Assembly (NCBI GenBank): GCA_000622025.1
Contig: KK211388.1
Coordinates: 1 to 64,000 of the forward strand
DNA from: Lachnospiraceae bacterium AD3010
GTDB taxonomy: Bacteria; Bacillota; Clostridia; Lachnospirales; Lachnospiraceae
Length of the DNA stretch: 64,000 nt
Reading direction: 5' to 3'
Positions 9,457 to 18,500 of this stretch are shown in pieces (position 1 is the first letter of the stretch; each line of letters opens with the position of its first letter). The position numbers were made by a program, and so were the translations under genes. Below the pieces are notes generated by a model that saw only the letters and a program-made list of their open reading frames with translations, was not told the DNA's origin and searched no databases.

Positions 9457-10677
9457 TTATCCCTGTACCTTTACTATCCTGTCAACAGCTTCCTTCGTGT
9501 TTTCGCGGCTTCCGAAGGCGGTAAGCCTGAAGTAGCCCTCTCCGTGGGGGCCGAAGCCGGAGCCCGGAGTACCGACCACTCCGGCTGTTAAAAGGAGGTG
9601 GTCAAAAAATTCCCAGCTTGTCATATCATCCGGGGTCTTTAGCCAGATATAGGGTGCATCCGTTCCGCCGGAAACTGAGAAACCGGCCTTACTAAGGTTA
9701 TCCTTAATATATGCGGCATTCTCCATATAATAATCCACAAGTGAACGGATCTCTTTCTGCCCTTCCGCTGAGTAGACTGCCTCACCGGCTCTCTGGACAA
9801 TATACGGGGCACCGTTATATTTGGTGCTGTGCCGCCTTGCCCAGAGATCATTAAGGCTTACCCCGTCCCTTATAAGTGCCTTCGGGACAACCGCGTAGCC
9901 GAGCCTTAAACCGGTGAATCCGGCATTCTTTGAGAAGGAGTGAAGCTCTATCGCGCATTTTGAAGCATCCTTACACTCATAGATACTGTGAGGCACATCA
10001 TCAGATCTTATATATGCTTCATATGCCGCGTCAAAGATGATAACAGAACCCTTTTCATTTGCGTAATCCACCCACCTCTGAAGATCCTGTCTTTTAATGA
10101 CCGACCCTGTGGGATTATTGGGGGAGCATAGATAGATAAGGTCAGGCACCTTATCCGGAAGCTCCGGTGAAAAATCATTTTCGGCAGTGCAGGGCATATA
10201 GATGATATCCGAGTAGCGATCCTCTTCCTTTAAGAACTCTCCTCCCCGTCCCGCCATAATATTTGAATCCACATACACGGGATACACGGGATCGCAGACC
10301 GCGACCGTACTGCCCGTGTCAAAGATCTCCTGTATATTACCGCAGTCACACTTTGCTCCGTCAGACACGAATACCTCGTCAGCCTCTATTTCGCACCCTC
10401 TTTTCCGGAAGTCATTTTCTATTATGGCTTCCCTTAAGAATCCGTAGCCTCTGTCCGGTGCATAGCCCCTGAAGCTCTGAGGCTCTGACATCTCATCAAC
10501 CGCAGTATGCAGAGCCTTTATCACAGAAGGCGGAAGCGGAAGCGTCACGTCGCCTATGCCTAAACGTATTATTTTCTTATCCGGATTTTTTCCGCTGTAT
10601 TCATTTACCTTTTTCGCAATCGTTGAAAATAAGTAGCTTCCCTGAAGCTTCTGAAAGTTTTTATTTATCCTTACCAT
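9457..10677 (-). CDS. dapL: LL-diaminopimelate aminotransferase
   Basis: A 406-residue class I/II PLP aminotransferase. The N-terminus (NFQKLQGSYLFSTIAKKV) and the RLGIGDVTLPLP stretch are typical of DapL. The PLP lysine lies in SFSKNAGFTGLRLGY. DapL turns tetrahydrodipicolinate directly into LL-diaminopimelate, bypassing the succinylase and acetylase routes. The next enzyme, DapF, is encoded immediately upstream with 3 bases between the genes, so the two consecutive steps are co-expressed. Confidence 0.95.
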   Translation of the reverse strand: MVRINKNFQKLQGSYLFSTIAKKVNEYSGKNPDKKIIRLGIGDVTLPLPPSVIKALHTAVDEMSEPQSFRGYAPDRGYGFLREAIIENDFRKRGCEIEADEVFVSDGAKCDCGNIQEIFDTGSTVAVCDPVYPVYVDSNIMAGRGGEFLKEEDRYSDIIYMPCTAENDFSPELPDKVPDLIYLCSPNNPTGSVIKRQDLQRWVDYANEKGSVIIFDAAYEAYIRSDDVPHSIYECKDASKCAIELHSFSKNAGFTGLRLGYAVVPKALIRDGVSLNDLWARRHSTKYNGAPYIVQRAGEAVYSAEGQKEIRSLVDYYMENAAYIKDNLSKAGFSVSGGTDAPYIWLKTPDDMTSWEFFDHLLLTAGVVGTPGSGFGPHGEGYFRLTAFGSRENTKEAVDRIVKVQG

Positions 10678-10680
10678 TTC

Positions 10681-11526
10681 TCAGACCTCTATCTCTCCCG
10701 TAAATACTGTTTCCGATGGTCCCGTCATATATACGTGGGAATCCTCCTCTTTCCACTCGCAATCAATGTCTCCGCCGAGGACATGGATAGTCGCTTTCCT
10801 GTCCGTCATACCGTTAAGGACCGACGCCACCAGGGTCGCACAGCACCCGGTGCCGCAGGCCAGGGTTTCTCCGGTACCCCTTTCCCATACGCGCATTTTT
10901 ATATTATTTCTGTCAATTATCCGGACAAATTCAACGTTTGTGCGTTTTGGGAAAAGGTCTGAATTTTCGATAAGAGGCCCTATAGCTTCAATTTCCGTTT
11001 TGTCGGGATCAAGGAAGATCACTGCGTGGGGATTTCCCATTGATACCGCGGTTATCCGGAAATCTTTATCTCCTATTCTCACACTCTCATTAATGAAGCT
11101 GTCCTTATCCGAAATAACGGGTATCCTTTCGGGGATAAGCTCCGGCTCTCCCATATCAACCCTTATAAGCAGGGCTTTACCGTTTTTCTCCTTTATTATG
11201 CTTATCGGCTTTATCTTTCCAAAGCTCTCGATTTTCAGCTCCTTTTTATCCGTGAGGCCGTTATCAAATACATATTTTGCAACGCTTCTTATACCGTTTC
11301 CGCACATCTCGGCGCGGCTTCCGTCCGCATTGTACATCTCCATCTCGAAATCCGCTTTTTCGGAGGGATTAATGAAGATCACACCGTCGGAGCCTATACC
11401 GAAATGCCTGTCGCTTAAAAGGCGCACAAGCTTCGGTCTGTTTTTTTCCGGAAGCTTTTCATCAAAGCCGTTAATATACACGTAATCATTTCCGCAGCCG
11501 TGCATTTTTGTAAACTTAAGTTTCAT
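10681..11526 (-). CDS. dapF: diaminopimelate epimerase
   Basis: 281 residues with both catalytic cysteine motifs of DapF: MCGNGIRS in the first half and ACGTGCCA in the second. The N-terminus MHGCGNDYVYI is also diagnostic. It interconverts LL- and meso-diaminopimelate for lysine and cell wall. It is the first gene of the five-gene operon and is preceded by about 190 bases of leader with an early intrinsic terminator (see 11576-11722). The AAGGAAAAGGGT before the ATG serves as ribosome binding site. Confidence 0.96.
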   Translation of the reverse strand: MKLKFTKMHGCGNDYVYINGFDEKLPEKNRPKLVRLLSDRHFGIGSDGVIFINPSEKADFEMEMYNADGSRAEMCGNGIRSVAKYVFDNGLTDKKELKIESFGKIKPISIIKEKNGKALLIRVDMGEPELIPERIPVISDKDSFINESVRIGDKDFRITAVSMGNPHAVIFLDPDKTEIEAIGPLIENSDLFPKRTNVEFVRIIDRNNIKMRVWERGTGETLACGTGCCATLVASVLNGMTDRKATIHVLGGDIDCEWKEEDSHVYMTGPSETVFTGEIEV

Positions 11527-11575
11527 ACCCTTTTCCTTTTTTCTGCTGATATTCCTGCCTGTCTATTACCGGGCT

Positions 11576-11722
11576 TCCCTGCCCGCCTGCGAACCGACGG
11601 TCATCTCTGCTGACATCTTCATATCGCCGGCCCTGCGATAAAAAAAAGGCACTTCGGACAATGATCCAAAGCGCCTTTGCTTTTACAGAATGAAATATAA
11701 TCCGTTTAGGAGGAATAGTCAA
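11576..11722 (-). promoter_or_regulatory. dapF operon promoter and attenuator-like leader
   Basis: On the minus strand TTGACT (11717-11722), 17 bases, TATATT (11694-11699). About 15 bases after the expected start the transcript enters a strong hairpin (about 11649-11679) followed by eight U residues (11641-11648). After this terminator comes a conserved tract containing GTCAGCAGAGATGAC and GGTTCGCAGGCG, then about 50 bases to dapF. The whole block from -10 to 11576 is closely matched by the pyrG leader (33892-34036). The terminator cannot belong to an upstream gene, because the next gene upstream is divergent. Hence it probably acts as an attenuator. Confidence 0.7.
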
Positions 11723-11745
11723 GAGGGGAATCTGCGTCCCTGCCC

Positions 11746-11775
11746 GGCTCATTTTTCCGTGTTACCTGTATATAT
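11746..11775 (+). promoter_or_regulatory. shared family promoter, copy 2
   Basis: GGCTCATTT (11746-11754), 12 bases, TGTATATAT (11767-11775), followed by AAT. The blocks are identical to those of the other four copies. The gene B start lies about 116 bases downstream. The untranslated region contains one half of the GATTCTTCGC...CAGAATGAC repeat (11828-11852). Confidence 0.78.
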
Positions 11776-11827
11776 AATCAGAAGTATCTGATACCGGGAT
11801 ATGGATTTTTTTCCAATCGGTTAAAAA

Positions 11828-11852
11828 GATTCTTCGCTTTGCTCAGAATGAC
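11828..11852 (+). repeat. half copy of GATTCTTCGC/CAGAATGAC repeat
   Basis: GATTCTTCGCTTTGCTCAGAATGAC-like half site in the 5' untranslated region of family gene B. Fuller inverted copies occur at 23681-23750, 54634-54701 and 58731-58803. Confidence 0.6.
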
Positions 11853-11891
11853 ATAGTAGTGAAAAACAGCTTTTTTAGAGGAGGGAAATTT

Positions 11892-14800
11892 ATGCCTGTT
11901 ACATATTATGGTGAATACGAAAATCTGTTTGACCGCGAATTCAATGATTATGATGAGTTAACAGACGCCATACTCGAAGAGGAAAACCGGCTTCACATTA
12001 ATAAGCCGTATCCGAAAGATAATACTTCCTCATCCGCAGCGGATATCTTTGTGATGAGAAGGAAGATCATAAACAGAAAAAATGCTCCGGTGGAAAATCC
12101 CGGCAGCCGTAATCTGTTTGATGATCTTTTTGACCAGGCCGCGGGATTCTATGGATCTCACAGCAATATGCCTAAAGTGACAGAGCGCTTTGATGATAAA
12201 AGTGTTGCTCCTCAGGGTACTATCTTTGCTTATGATATGGAAAACGGAAATCTTTTATTCCCCATGGAAAACCTGGCATTATATATGGCAGACGTAGCGG
12301 ACAGGAAGAGAAATTTCTCTCTAAAGATCCAAAACGCCTCTCCCGAGGAGATCTTTTCGGAAAAGCAGCTATTACTGGATGAGCTGAACGAGGTAGAGCG
12401 CCTCGCTTCAAGGATAGCGTATAACGCCCTTGACGAACAGGTATGGGACAGCTTCGGTGCCGGATATTTCAATATTCAGGACGAAAAGAGGTCGGAGATA
12501 GTAAGCATCGCGCATAAAGCTGCTTTCTCTGCGGGCATCCAGGCAAATGCCCTGAGGCGTGGCTTTTCACCTGACGATCTGGAGGTATTCCAGGAAGTGG
12601 GTAAGGTCATCATATTCATAGATGAGCTTAAGCGAAATGAGCAGATGGTGCCGGGCTCAAACGGAATAGCCGGACCCCTTGGGGAGGATTCCATAAAACA
12701 GTATGAAGATCTCCGGGGCGAGCTTCTGAACGCCTGTAACCGCAATGTACAGCATCCCGATATCAGAAGGAACGTATTAAACGAGATATCCGATGTTATG
12801 AACAGGATAAAGGCCATTAATGGCCCCCTTCCCCAGGATGTTAACTGGGACGCCGCTTCCAATGCGGCCGCGAGGCAGATGCCGCCCAAGGAAGAAGCCC
12901 TTGTCAGCATTTCACCCGCAAAAGCCGCCCTTTCTTCACTTATTGACCAGTTATCTGCAGGTGAGACACGTTTTACCATACTGCCTCCTTATAATTCCAC
13001 AGAATATAAGGAACTAATCTCTTCAGCCCGTCAGCTTTTAAGCGATATGGAAAACGGCTGCGATCTGGAAACCGATGAAGGAAGAGAAAGACTGAATGAT
13101 TTAAGAAGGCTCGCTTCTGACTATATATATGCCAAGAAGGAACAGATGAGGGAAAGAGGAAAGGATCCGGAAAAGGATATGCCCTCCAGCTCATATGGCC
13201 AGTCCAGATTTAAGGCGGCTTTAGGAATAGAAAAGCTTATGAATGAACTGCAGATGAATACCCGCTCCAGACGCTTTGACAGAAAAGAACTGGAGGATCA
13301 GAAGCCGCTTAAGGATCTTGTAGAAAAGGAAACAAAGGAATACAGGGATAAACATCTCAAGGTTGACCAGTACATAGATCAGATAAATGAGGCAAAAAAT
13401 GCCGGTAAGAGGGAGTACGAAAAATACTTAAAAGAAAAACGACAGTATCAGATAGACAGTATTTATCAGAATATCATCTATAAGGAAATAAAAGCATATC
13501 ACAGGGATAAGGTGGCCTATGAAAAGGCGAAGGCAGGATGTGAAAAAGATTATGAACTGCTTATCAGTTTATTGAAAAAAAATGAAGAAATGGCAGCCCA
13601 GAATATCACTGAAGAAAACTTTACTTCGCTTATTCGCGGCCGTGAATTCACTCCTGACCAGCTGCAGGCCATAAGCCGCCTCAGAAATGAGTACATCGAT
13701 ACGAAGATCAATTCTATGGAGGGATGGAAACTGCCTGAGAAAGAATACCAGAAATTGAGAGAGAAATTCTCAGATGATTTTTACAGGATAGGCGGTAAGT
13801 ATTATCTGTCAGGAGACAAGCTGACCCTTGAAGAGATCAGGGAATCTGATTATTCAAAGGCATTAAACCAGAATGATAGGGATTTAGCCGGCTGCGAAAT
13901 AAAAAAACAGGAAATGGAATCATATAAGAGGGATCCCGCAGCATATCAGGAAGCAAAAAAAGACCTGGACAAGGAATACAGCTATATCATGGATATCATC
14001 AATAAGGATCCCGCCAACAGTTTATTCGTGAAAGGCGCAAAAGGAAAGGGTCTTTCAGTTCTGGCCTCCAGTATGGATTGTCCCGGGCAATACAGGCTTT
14101 TCTTTAATGATATCAAAAAACAATATATAGATAATAAATATAATAAGCTTATAACAGATCTAAAGAATGTTTATGATGATAAGGTGGAATTAAGCAGCGC
14201 TCCCTTTGCAAAGATGTTAGACGAGCTTCCTCCCTATTGGAGAGGCGAAAGTACAAAAATGCCTGAAGGAAAAGAATTCCTGAAGGATCACTATATAAAG
14301 CTGGATAAATTAAAAAACCTCGAGCATGCCGCTAAGATACAACCAAACACCTACATAATACTCAGGAAGAAGACATTTGCCAAAGACAGCTTCGAAGAAT
14401 CAAAAGAAGCTATCCTGAATAATAAAAATTACTGGCTGCCGGATCTGCCTCCCGAAAAGGAGTACCTGAGAAGCTATTATGAGGATGCTCATAAACTGAA
14501 AAAGCTGGAGGCTGAAGCCAATGCCGGTTACGATTCCATTGAAGAAATGCAGAAGATCACGGAAGCCAAAGAGAAATATGATGAGGGAATAAAGAAATAT
14601 AAGCAGAATATTAATGCAGTTCTGAAAGATCTGGAGGAAAAAAGAGCACAAAAGGAGGCGGAATTCGGAGCACTGTTTGACAGAGTCATCGGTAAGTATT
14701 ACCAGATGGGTGGAAAAAAACTGAGAACAACACCGATAACAAATCTGCCCGAATACGCATATGAACAGTATGATAATAAGGTAAAGGAGCTTACCAGAGA

Positions 14801-14984
14801 GCTGAAGGAAAAGACGGGTTTAAATGTGAGCGAAGCCGCCAACATTAAAAAGCCCAGGCGCATGGCCAAAATCCTGTCTACCAGCATCAACGAGATGGAC
14901 AACAGAGAAGAAAGGGTTAGCCTCAATTCCTCTTCAAGACGGAATTCCCTGTCGCTTGAGAACAAGAACTCCAAGGTACTATAA
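11892..14984 (+). CDS. large charged family protein B (1030 aa)
   Basis: Starting at the ATG preceded by AGAGGAGGG (MPVTYYGEY) gives 1030 residues; an upstream in-frame start lacks a ribosome binding site. There is no signal peptide or membrane segment. The protein is rich in Lys, Glu and Asp and is likely helical and coiled-coil, especially from 450 onward. The family module is at about 367-470 (NSTEYKEL, then a spacer and YIYAKKEQ...SRFKAAL). The C-terminal half has two similar stretches containing a YY.MGGKK / YYLSGDKL motif, each after a long helix (near 635 and 940), so it may be internally duplicated. It shares the 5' promoter with A, C, D and E. Function unknown. Confidence 0.85.
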   Translation: MPVTYYGEYENLFDREFNDYDELTDAILEEENRLHINKPYPKDNTSSSAADIFVMRRKIINRKNAPVENPGSRNLFDDLFDQAAGFYGSHSNMPKVTERFDDKSVAPQGTIFAYDMENGNLLFPMENLALYMADVADRKRNFSLKIQNASPEEIFSEKQLLLDELNEVERLASRIAYNALDEQVWDSFGAGYFNIQDEKRSEIVSIAHKAAFSAGIQANALRRGFSPDDLEVFQEVGKVIIFIDELKRNEQMVPGSNGIAGPLGEDSIKQYEDLRGELLNACNRNVQHPDIRRNVLNEISDVMNRIKAINGPLPQDVNWDAASNAAARQMPPKEEALVSISPAKAALSSLIDQLSAGETRFTILPPYNSTEYKELISSARQLLSDMENGCDLETDEGRERLNDLRRLASDYIYAKKEQMRERGKDPEKDMPSSSYGQSRFKAALGIEKLMNELQMNTRSRRFDRKELEDQKPLKDLVEKETKEYRDKHLKVDQYIDQINEAKNAGKREYEKYLKEKRQYQIDSIYQNIIYKEIKAYHRDKVAYEKAKAGCEKDYELLISLLKKNEEMAAQNITEENFTSLIRGREFTPDQLQAISRLRNEYIDTKINSMEGWKLPEKEYQKLREKFSDDFYRIGGKYYLSGDKLTLEEIRESDYSKALNQNDRDLAGCEIKKQEMESYKRDPAAYQEAKKDLDKEYSYIMDIINKDPANSLFVKGAKGKGLSVLASSMDCPGQYRLFFNDIKKQYIDNKYNKLITDLKNVYDDKVELSSAPFAKMLDELPPYWRGESTKMPEGKEFLKDHYIKLDKLKNLEHAAKIQPNTYIILRKKTFAKDSFEESKEAILNNKNYWLPDLPPEKEYLRSYYEDAHKLKKLEAEANAGYDSIEEMQKITEAKEKYDEGIKKYKQNINAVLKDLEEKRAQKEAEFGALFDRVIGKYYQMGGKKLRTTPITNLPEYAYEQYDNKVKELTRELKEKTGLNVSEAANIKKPRRMAKILSTSINEMDNREERVSLNSSSRRNSLSLENKNSKVL

Positions 14985-15064
14985 GTATCGGAATCTTTAC
15001 TCCTGCACAGAACCTGAAAACAATCCGGGGCGGGGCCGGGAAGCCTGCGCCCCTGATATTTTCC

Positions 15065-15322
15065 TCAGTCCTTCGGAAGACGATGGAAAACCATAAGGAA
15101 ATGCAGCTGCTTTATGTTTATTTCCTCGGTGGACATTCCTGCAAGTTTTGCAGCTTCTTTTGCTCCTTCTTTTGTCCAGTAGGTGCTTCCTGTATGTACA
15201 TATTTTCCGTCAAAATCGTTACGGACTTCGTATAACTCACGTTCGGGATCTTCTGCTGCGTTGAAGATATATCCGCCTGAAACATTTTCAAGTTCTTTTT
15301 CATTAAGTATGTTCATAGCCAT
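15065..15322 (-). CDS. small protein with double-glycine leader, candidate exported peptide
   Basis: 85 residues starting after AAGGAGGAATGAAAA. The N-terminus MAMNILNEKELENVSGG is a textbook double-glycine leader of the class cut by C39 peptidases in bacteriocin and RiPP exporters. The remaining approximately 68 residues (from YIF) are charged, contain no cysteine and include KEGAKEAAKLAG. It lies between family genes B and C, on the opposite strand, about 14 kb from the C39-ABC exporter of the same window. It could be an unmodified exported peptide or a RiPP precursor whose modifying enzymes lie elsewhere. The leader call is good, the role inferred. Confidence 0.65.
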   Translation of the reverse strand: MAMNILNEKELENVSGGYIFNAAEDPERELYEVRNDFDGKYVHTGSTYWTKEGAKEAAKLAGMSTEEINIKQLHFLMVFHRLPKD

Positions 15323-15356
15323 TTTTCATTCCTCCTTCAAGAGCGAATGCTTGTCA

Positions 15357-15432
15357 GGAGTCATTGGGGACGGTTCTCATTGACTTGTTTTGCCTGCAAA
15401 ATAAGTCAATGAGAACCGTCCCCAATGACTCC
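15357..15432. repeat. GGGGACGGTTCT palindrome, full copy
   Basis: Two perfectly complementary 30-base arms (15357-15386 and 15403-15432) around a 16-base loop that is itself partly palindromic (TTTGC...GCAAA). The same element recurs at 48330-48411 and in degraded form at other sites. Resembles REP/RAYT-type mobile palindromes; no RAYT transposase is in the window. Confidence 0.85.
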
Positions 15433-15446
15433 CCCATCTCCCTCCG

Positions 15447-15476
15447 GGCTCATTTCCCGGAGTCATCTGTATATAT
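15447..15476 (+). promoter_or_regulatory. shared family promoter, copy 3
   Basis: GGCTCATTT (15447-15455), 12 bases, TGTATATAT (15468-15476), then AAT. Gene C starts 104 bases after the second block. Confidence 0.78.
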
Positions 15477-15580
15477 AATAAAAGACTGCAATAAAAGCAA
15501 ACAGGTATTGACTACGGGCAGATTGAAAAGCAATTTGCCCGTCTTAAAAAAGAAGCAACAGATATACAAGGAGGTAGTAT

Positions 15581-18500
15581 ATGCCGTTTATATTTAATTT
15601 TCAAAAATGGAACACAAAGCTCACGCCTGAGCAGAGGGATCAAGCCAATGTAATTAAGCAGAAATATGACGGGAAGATCGTTCAGAACAGGGAGGATCTT
15701 ATTAAATTCCGGAATGACTTAAGCAATGATCTTACCGCGCTCACGGGAAAGGGATTATATAAGACGAATTGTAAATATGGTTCCCACCTTTTATTCCAGG
15801 TATCCGGAATAGCGAATATCCTGGCTGCCAGTGCTCCTACTCCGTTAGAAAGAAGCAACTGGGAAAATATAGTTGAAGATATAACTACTGCGTTCATTAC
15901 GGGTTCCAGTGATCTCGAGGCTGCCAAAAATAATTCCGCCCTGCAGTCCCAGATATTAACGGACGTAAAAGGGACCGATGAGGCCGATTTTTATCCTGAA
16001 GAGACCGAACAAAAGATAGATGAGCTCATAACAAAGATTAATGCTGTGGCAAGGGAAGAATTACAGAAAATACCCTTAAACGTTGGAGAAAACAATAATG
16101 ACGCTTTCAGGCGTGACTCCCTAGAAATGCTGGTCGGGTTGACTGAGTGTGCCCTGAAAGGAAATATTCAGGATGAGTATTCAAAGACTGATGATTATAT
16201 GCTGTTTAAAGGCAGTTGTGTGTTTATTCCCAGCATGGGCAAATACGGCGTAAGCCTTAAGCCGGATTCAGCACCCTATGTAAGCGATTATTCCCGTTTT
16301 CAACATCTGGTGCCCTTACAGACTCCGGGTATTAAAGGGATACGTCTTGTGAACGGAAATAATGAATATCGCAGTAAGGGGGCAAAAGCCACAAAGGATG
16401 ATGAACTGAATATCAGGGAACAGATCCTTATTGAAGGAAATGACGGACTTTATGCGATAGAAAAGATCCGGAAGAATATGACAAATGAAAGGGTGAAGAG
16501 CTCTTTTCCAAAAGAAGTTGAGGGGGCTTACAAAGATTCTGTCGGTGACAGGAGTGAGCTTGGAAAATGGGAAGCCTTGCAGAGAGCAAGAAGGGAGCTT
16601 ATCGTAAACGGATGGTCTATGCCAGATATTACTGCGATCAGCAGGCTTGCTTCCCTGATTAATATTGCGGACAAGATAAAAAACGATCTCACGGATGAAG
16701 AAAATGAAGCCTTAAAGAATTTATCGAATAAAATAGATTCTGTCGTACATTCCTCTCCGGGAACCGAAGAAAAACGATTAGAGCTGATCAACTCTCTTAT
16801 AGAGGAGCTAAACAAGCTTCCGGAAACGACAAAGAATCGTTTAAGCACATTTACCGCGATGACGGAGGATTTAAGAAGAGCTGCAGAGCACCAGCTTACC
16901 GCAGCTGAGAAAGAGATCCTTGCAGATCCTTCGGAGCTAAAAAAGATTGCGGATGCACATCCGGTAAAAGAATATACCGATGCCGAGCAGCAACAGGATC
17001 TTGAGTGGCTTGAAAATATCGAAGCAAAGGATAAGGAGCTTAATGATATTTTCAAGAAGGATCCCTATGCCCATGACAGGATACGTGATCTTCAGGATCT
17101 GACAAAGGAGAATCCCGGTCTTATCGCCCGGGGCGTAAAGAGGGTTCTTGGACAGCAGGCCTGGGATTCATTTCAGGCATTACCGGGCAGGGAAAGTGAT
17201 GAACTGAAGGCATTAGACATCCTGACCCATAATGATTCTCCCTATAATGTTTCAAACAATCATAATACCCTGATCGATCTGGAAAAGGCCGTTAAGGAAA
17301 TGACCATTGAAATACCCAAGAAAAACGCTTCCAGTTTGGGACGTAAAGAATTTACGTCCATAATCAGCCAGCTTTCCACTGCCGTCCCGTCTATCTCTCC
17401 CGGCTATGATGCACATAAAAAAACGACCGAGATTTCTGTTCTTGTAGGTGAAAAAACCATATTTGACAGGCAGAATGAGTATATTGAGCGCTTAAATAAG
17501 GTGCTGGATTCTCCGGGAAATCTTACCAATTCCCAGCAGAGGGATGAGATCGGTCATTGTCTCTTTGAGATTCTGGGACCTCTTTCCTCAGAAGCCAGTA
17601 TTTTTGAAGAGGATACCGACGGCCTGTTCAATAAGGAAAATCTCAGTCCCGAGGAAAAAAACGAGATAGAAAAAAAATATATTACCCCTTTCGGCATTAC
17701 AACAGGAGGGCTTATGAGCACAGCCTTTACCGAAAAGATCATGCCGATACTAAAGCTTGCCGACAAGGCTCTTGACCGCGCCGAATCCTTAATGAAAGAG
17801 GATGGACACATCGTTACGGCAACGAATTTAAAGCCGATCCAGTCTACAATAAAAGGTGTCTTGAAAGGCACTGCGACTATGAAGATCCATGCAATGGAGC
17901 CTTTGATCAGAATCCCCTACGCCAACTTTAATTCTCCTTCTGCCCTTCATATTGACAGGGAGAAGACGCCTCTGATCCCCGGAAAGACAAGAGTATTCTC
18001 AACCGAGGAGATAGAGGAAAAGGCTGAGGCATTCCCAATCCACAAGGTCATAAATGCGGAATTTGAGCTTAAAGACATATGGGGAGAATACCTTGCGGAA
18101 CGTGAAAAAGGACCGGTCAGCCCTGAAAAGGAGCGTGAATACTGGAACCGGATCGATAATTGCTATAAAACCATGGAGACGGTTATCAACGATCTCGTAG
18201 CAAAGCAGGAAGCCGACCCCGCCTTTGCAGACAATAATATGCGGAATATGGTCGGACACTCTACTCCTACAAAATCGTTTAAGGATGTTATAACTGATCC
18301 CAGGGCTATGAAGAACGATCTGGTACATTTAAAGGGAAGAAGGGAAGCGGTCAATAACGGCTGGCCCTTAAGTGAGCTTGGAATGTACAGCCACCTGGAA
18401 ACCCTGGCAAGAAAAATAGACGGGAATATCAATGTCCTGGAGGCCGGAGGAAATGAGACCCGGGAATATGCCGCGCATCTGAAGGAATTCAGGAAAATCT

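Noticed and set aside
11516-11752. 78-codon minus-strand ORF upstream of dapF
   Set aside because: It runs through the terminator and promoter of the dapF leader and has no ribosome binding site; it is an accidental frame.
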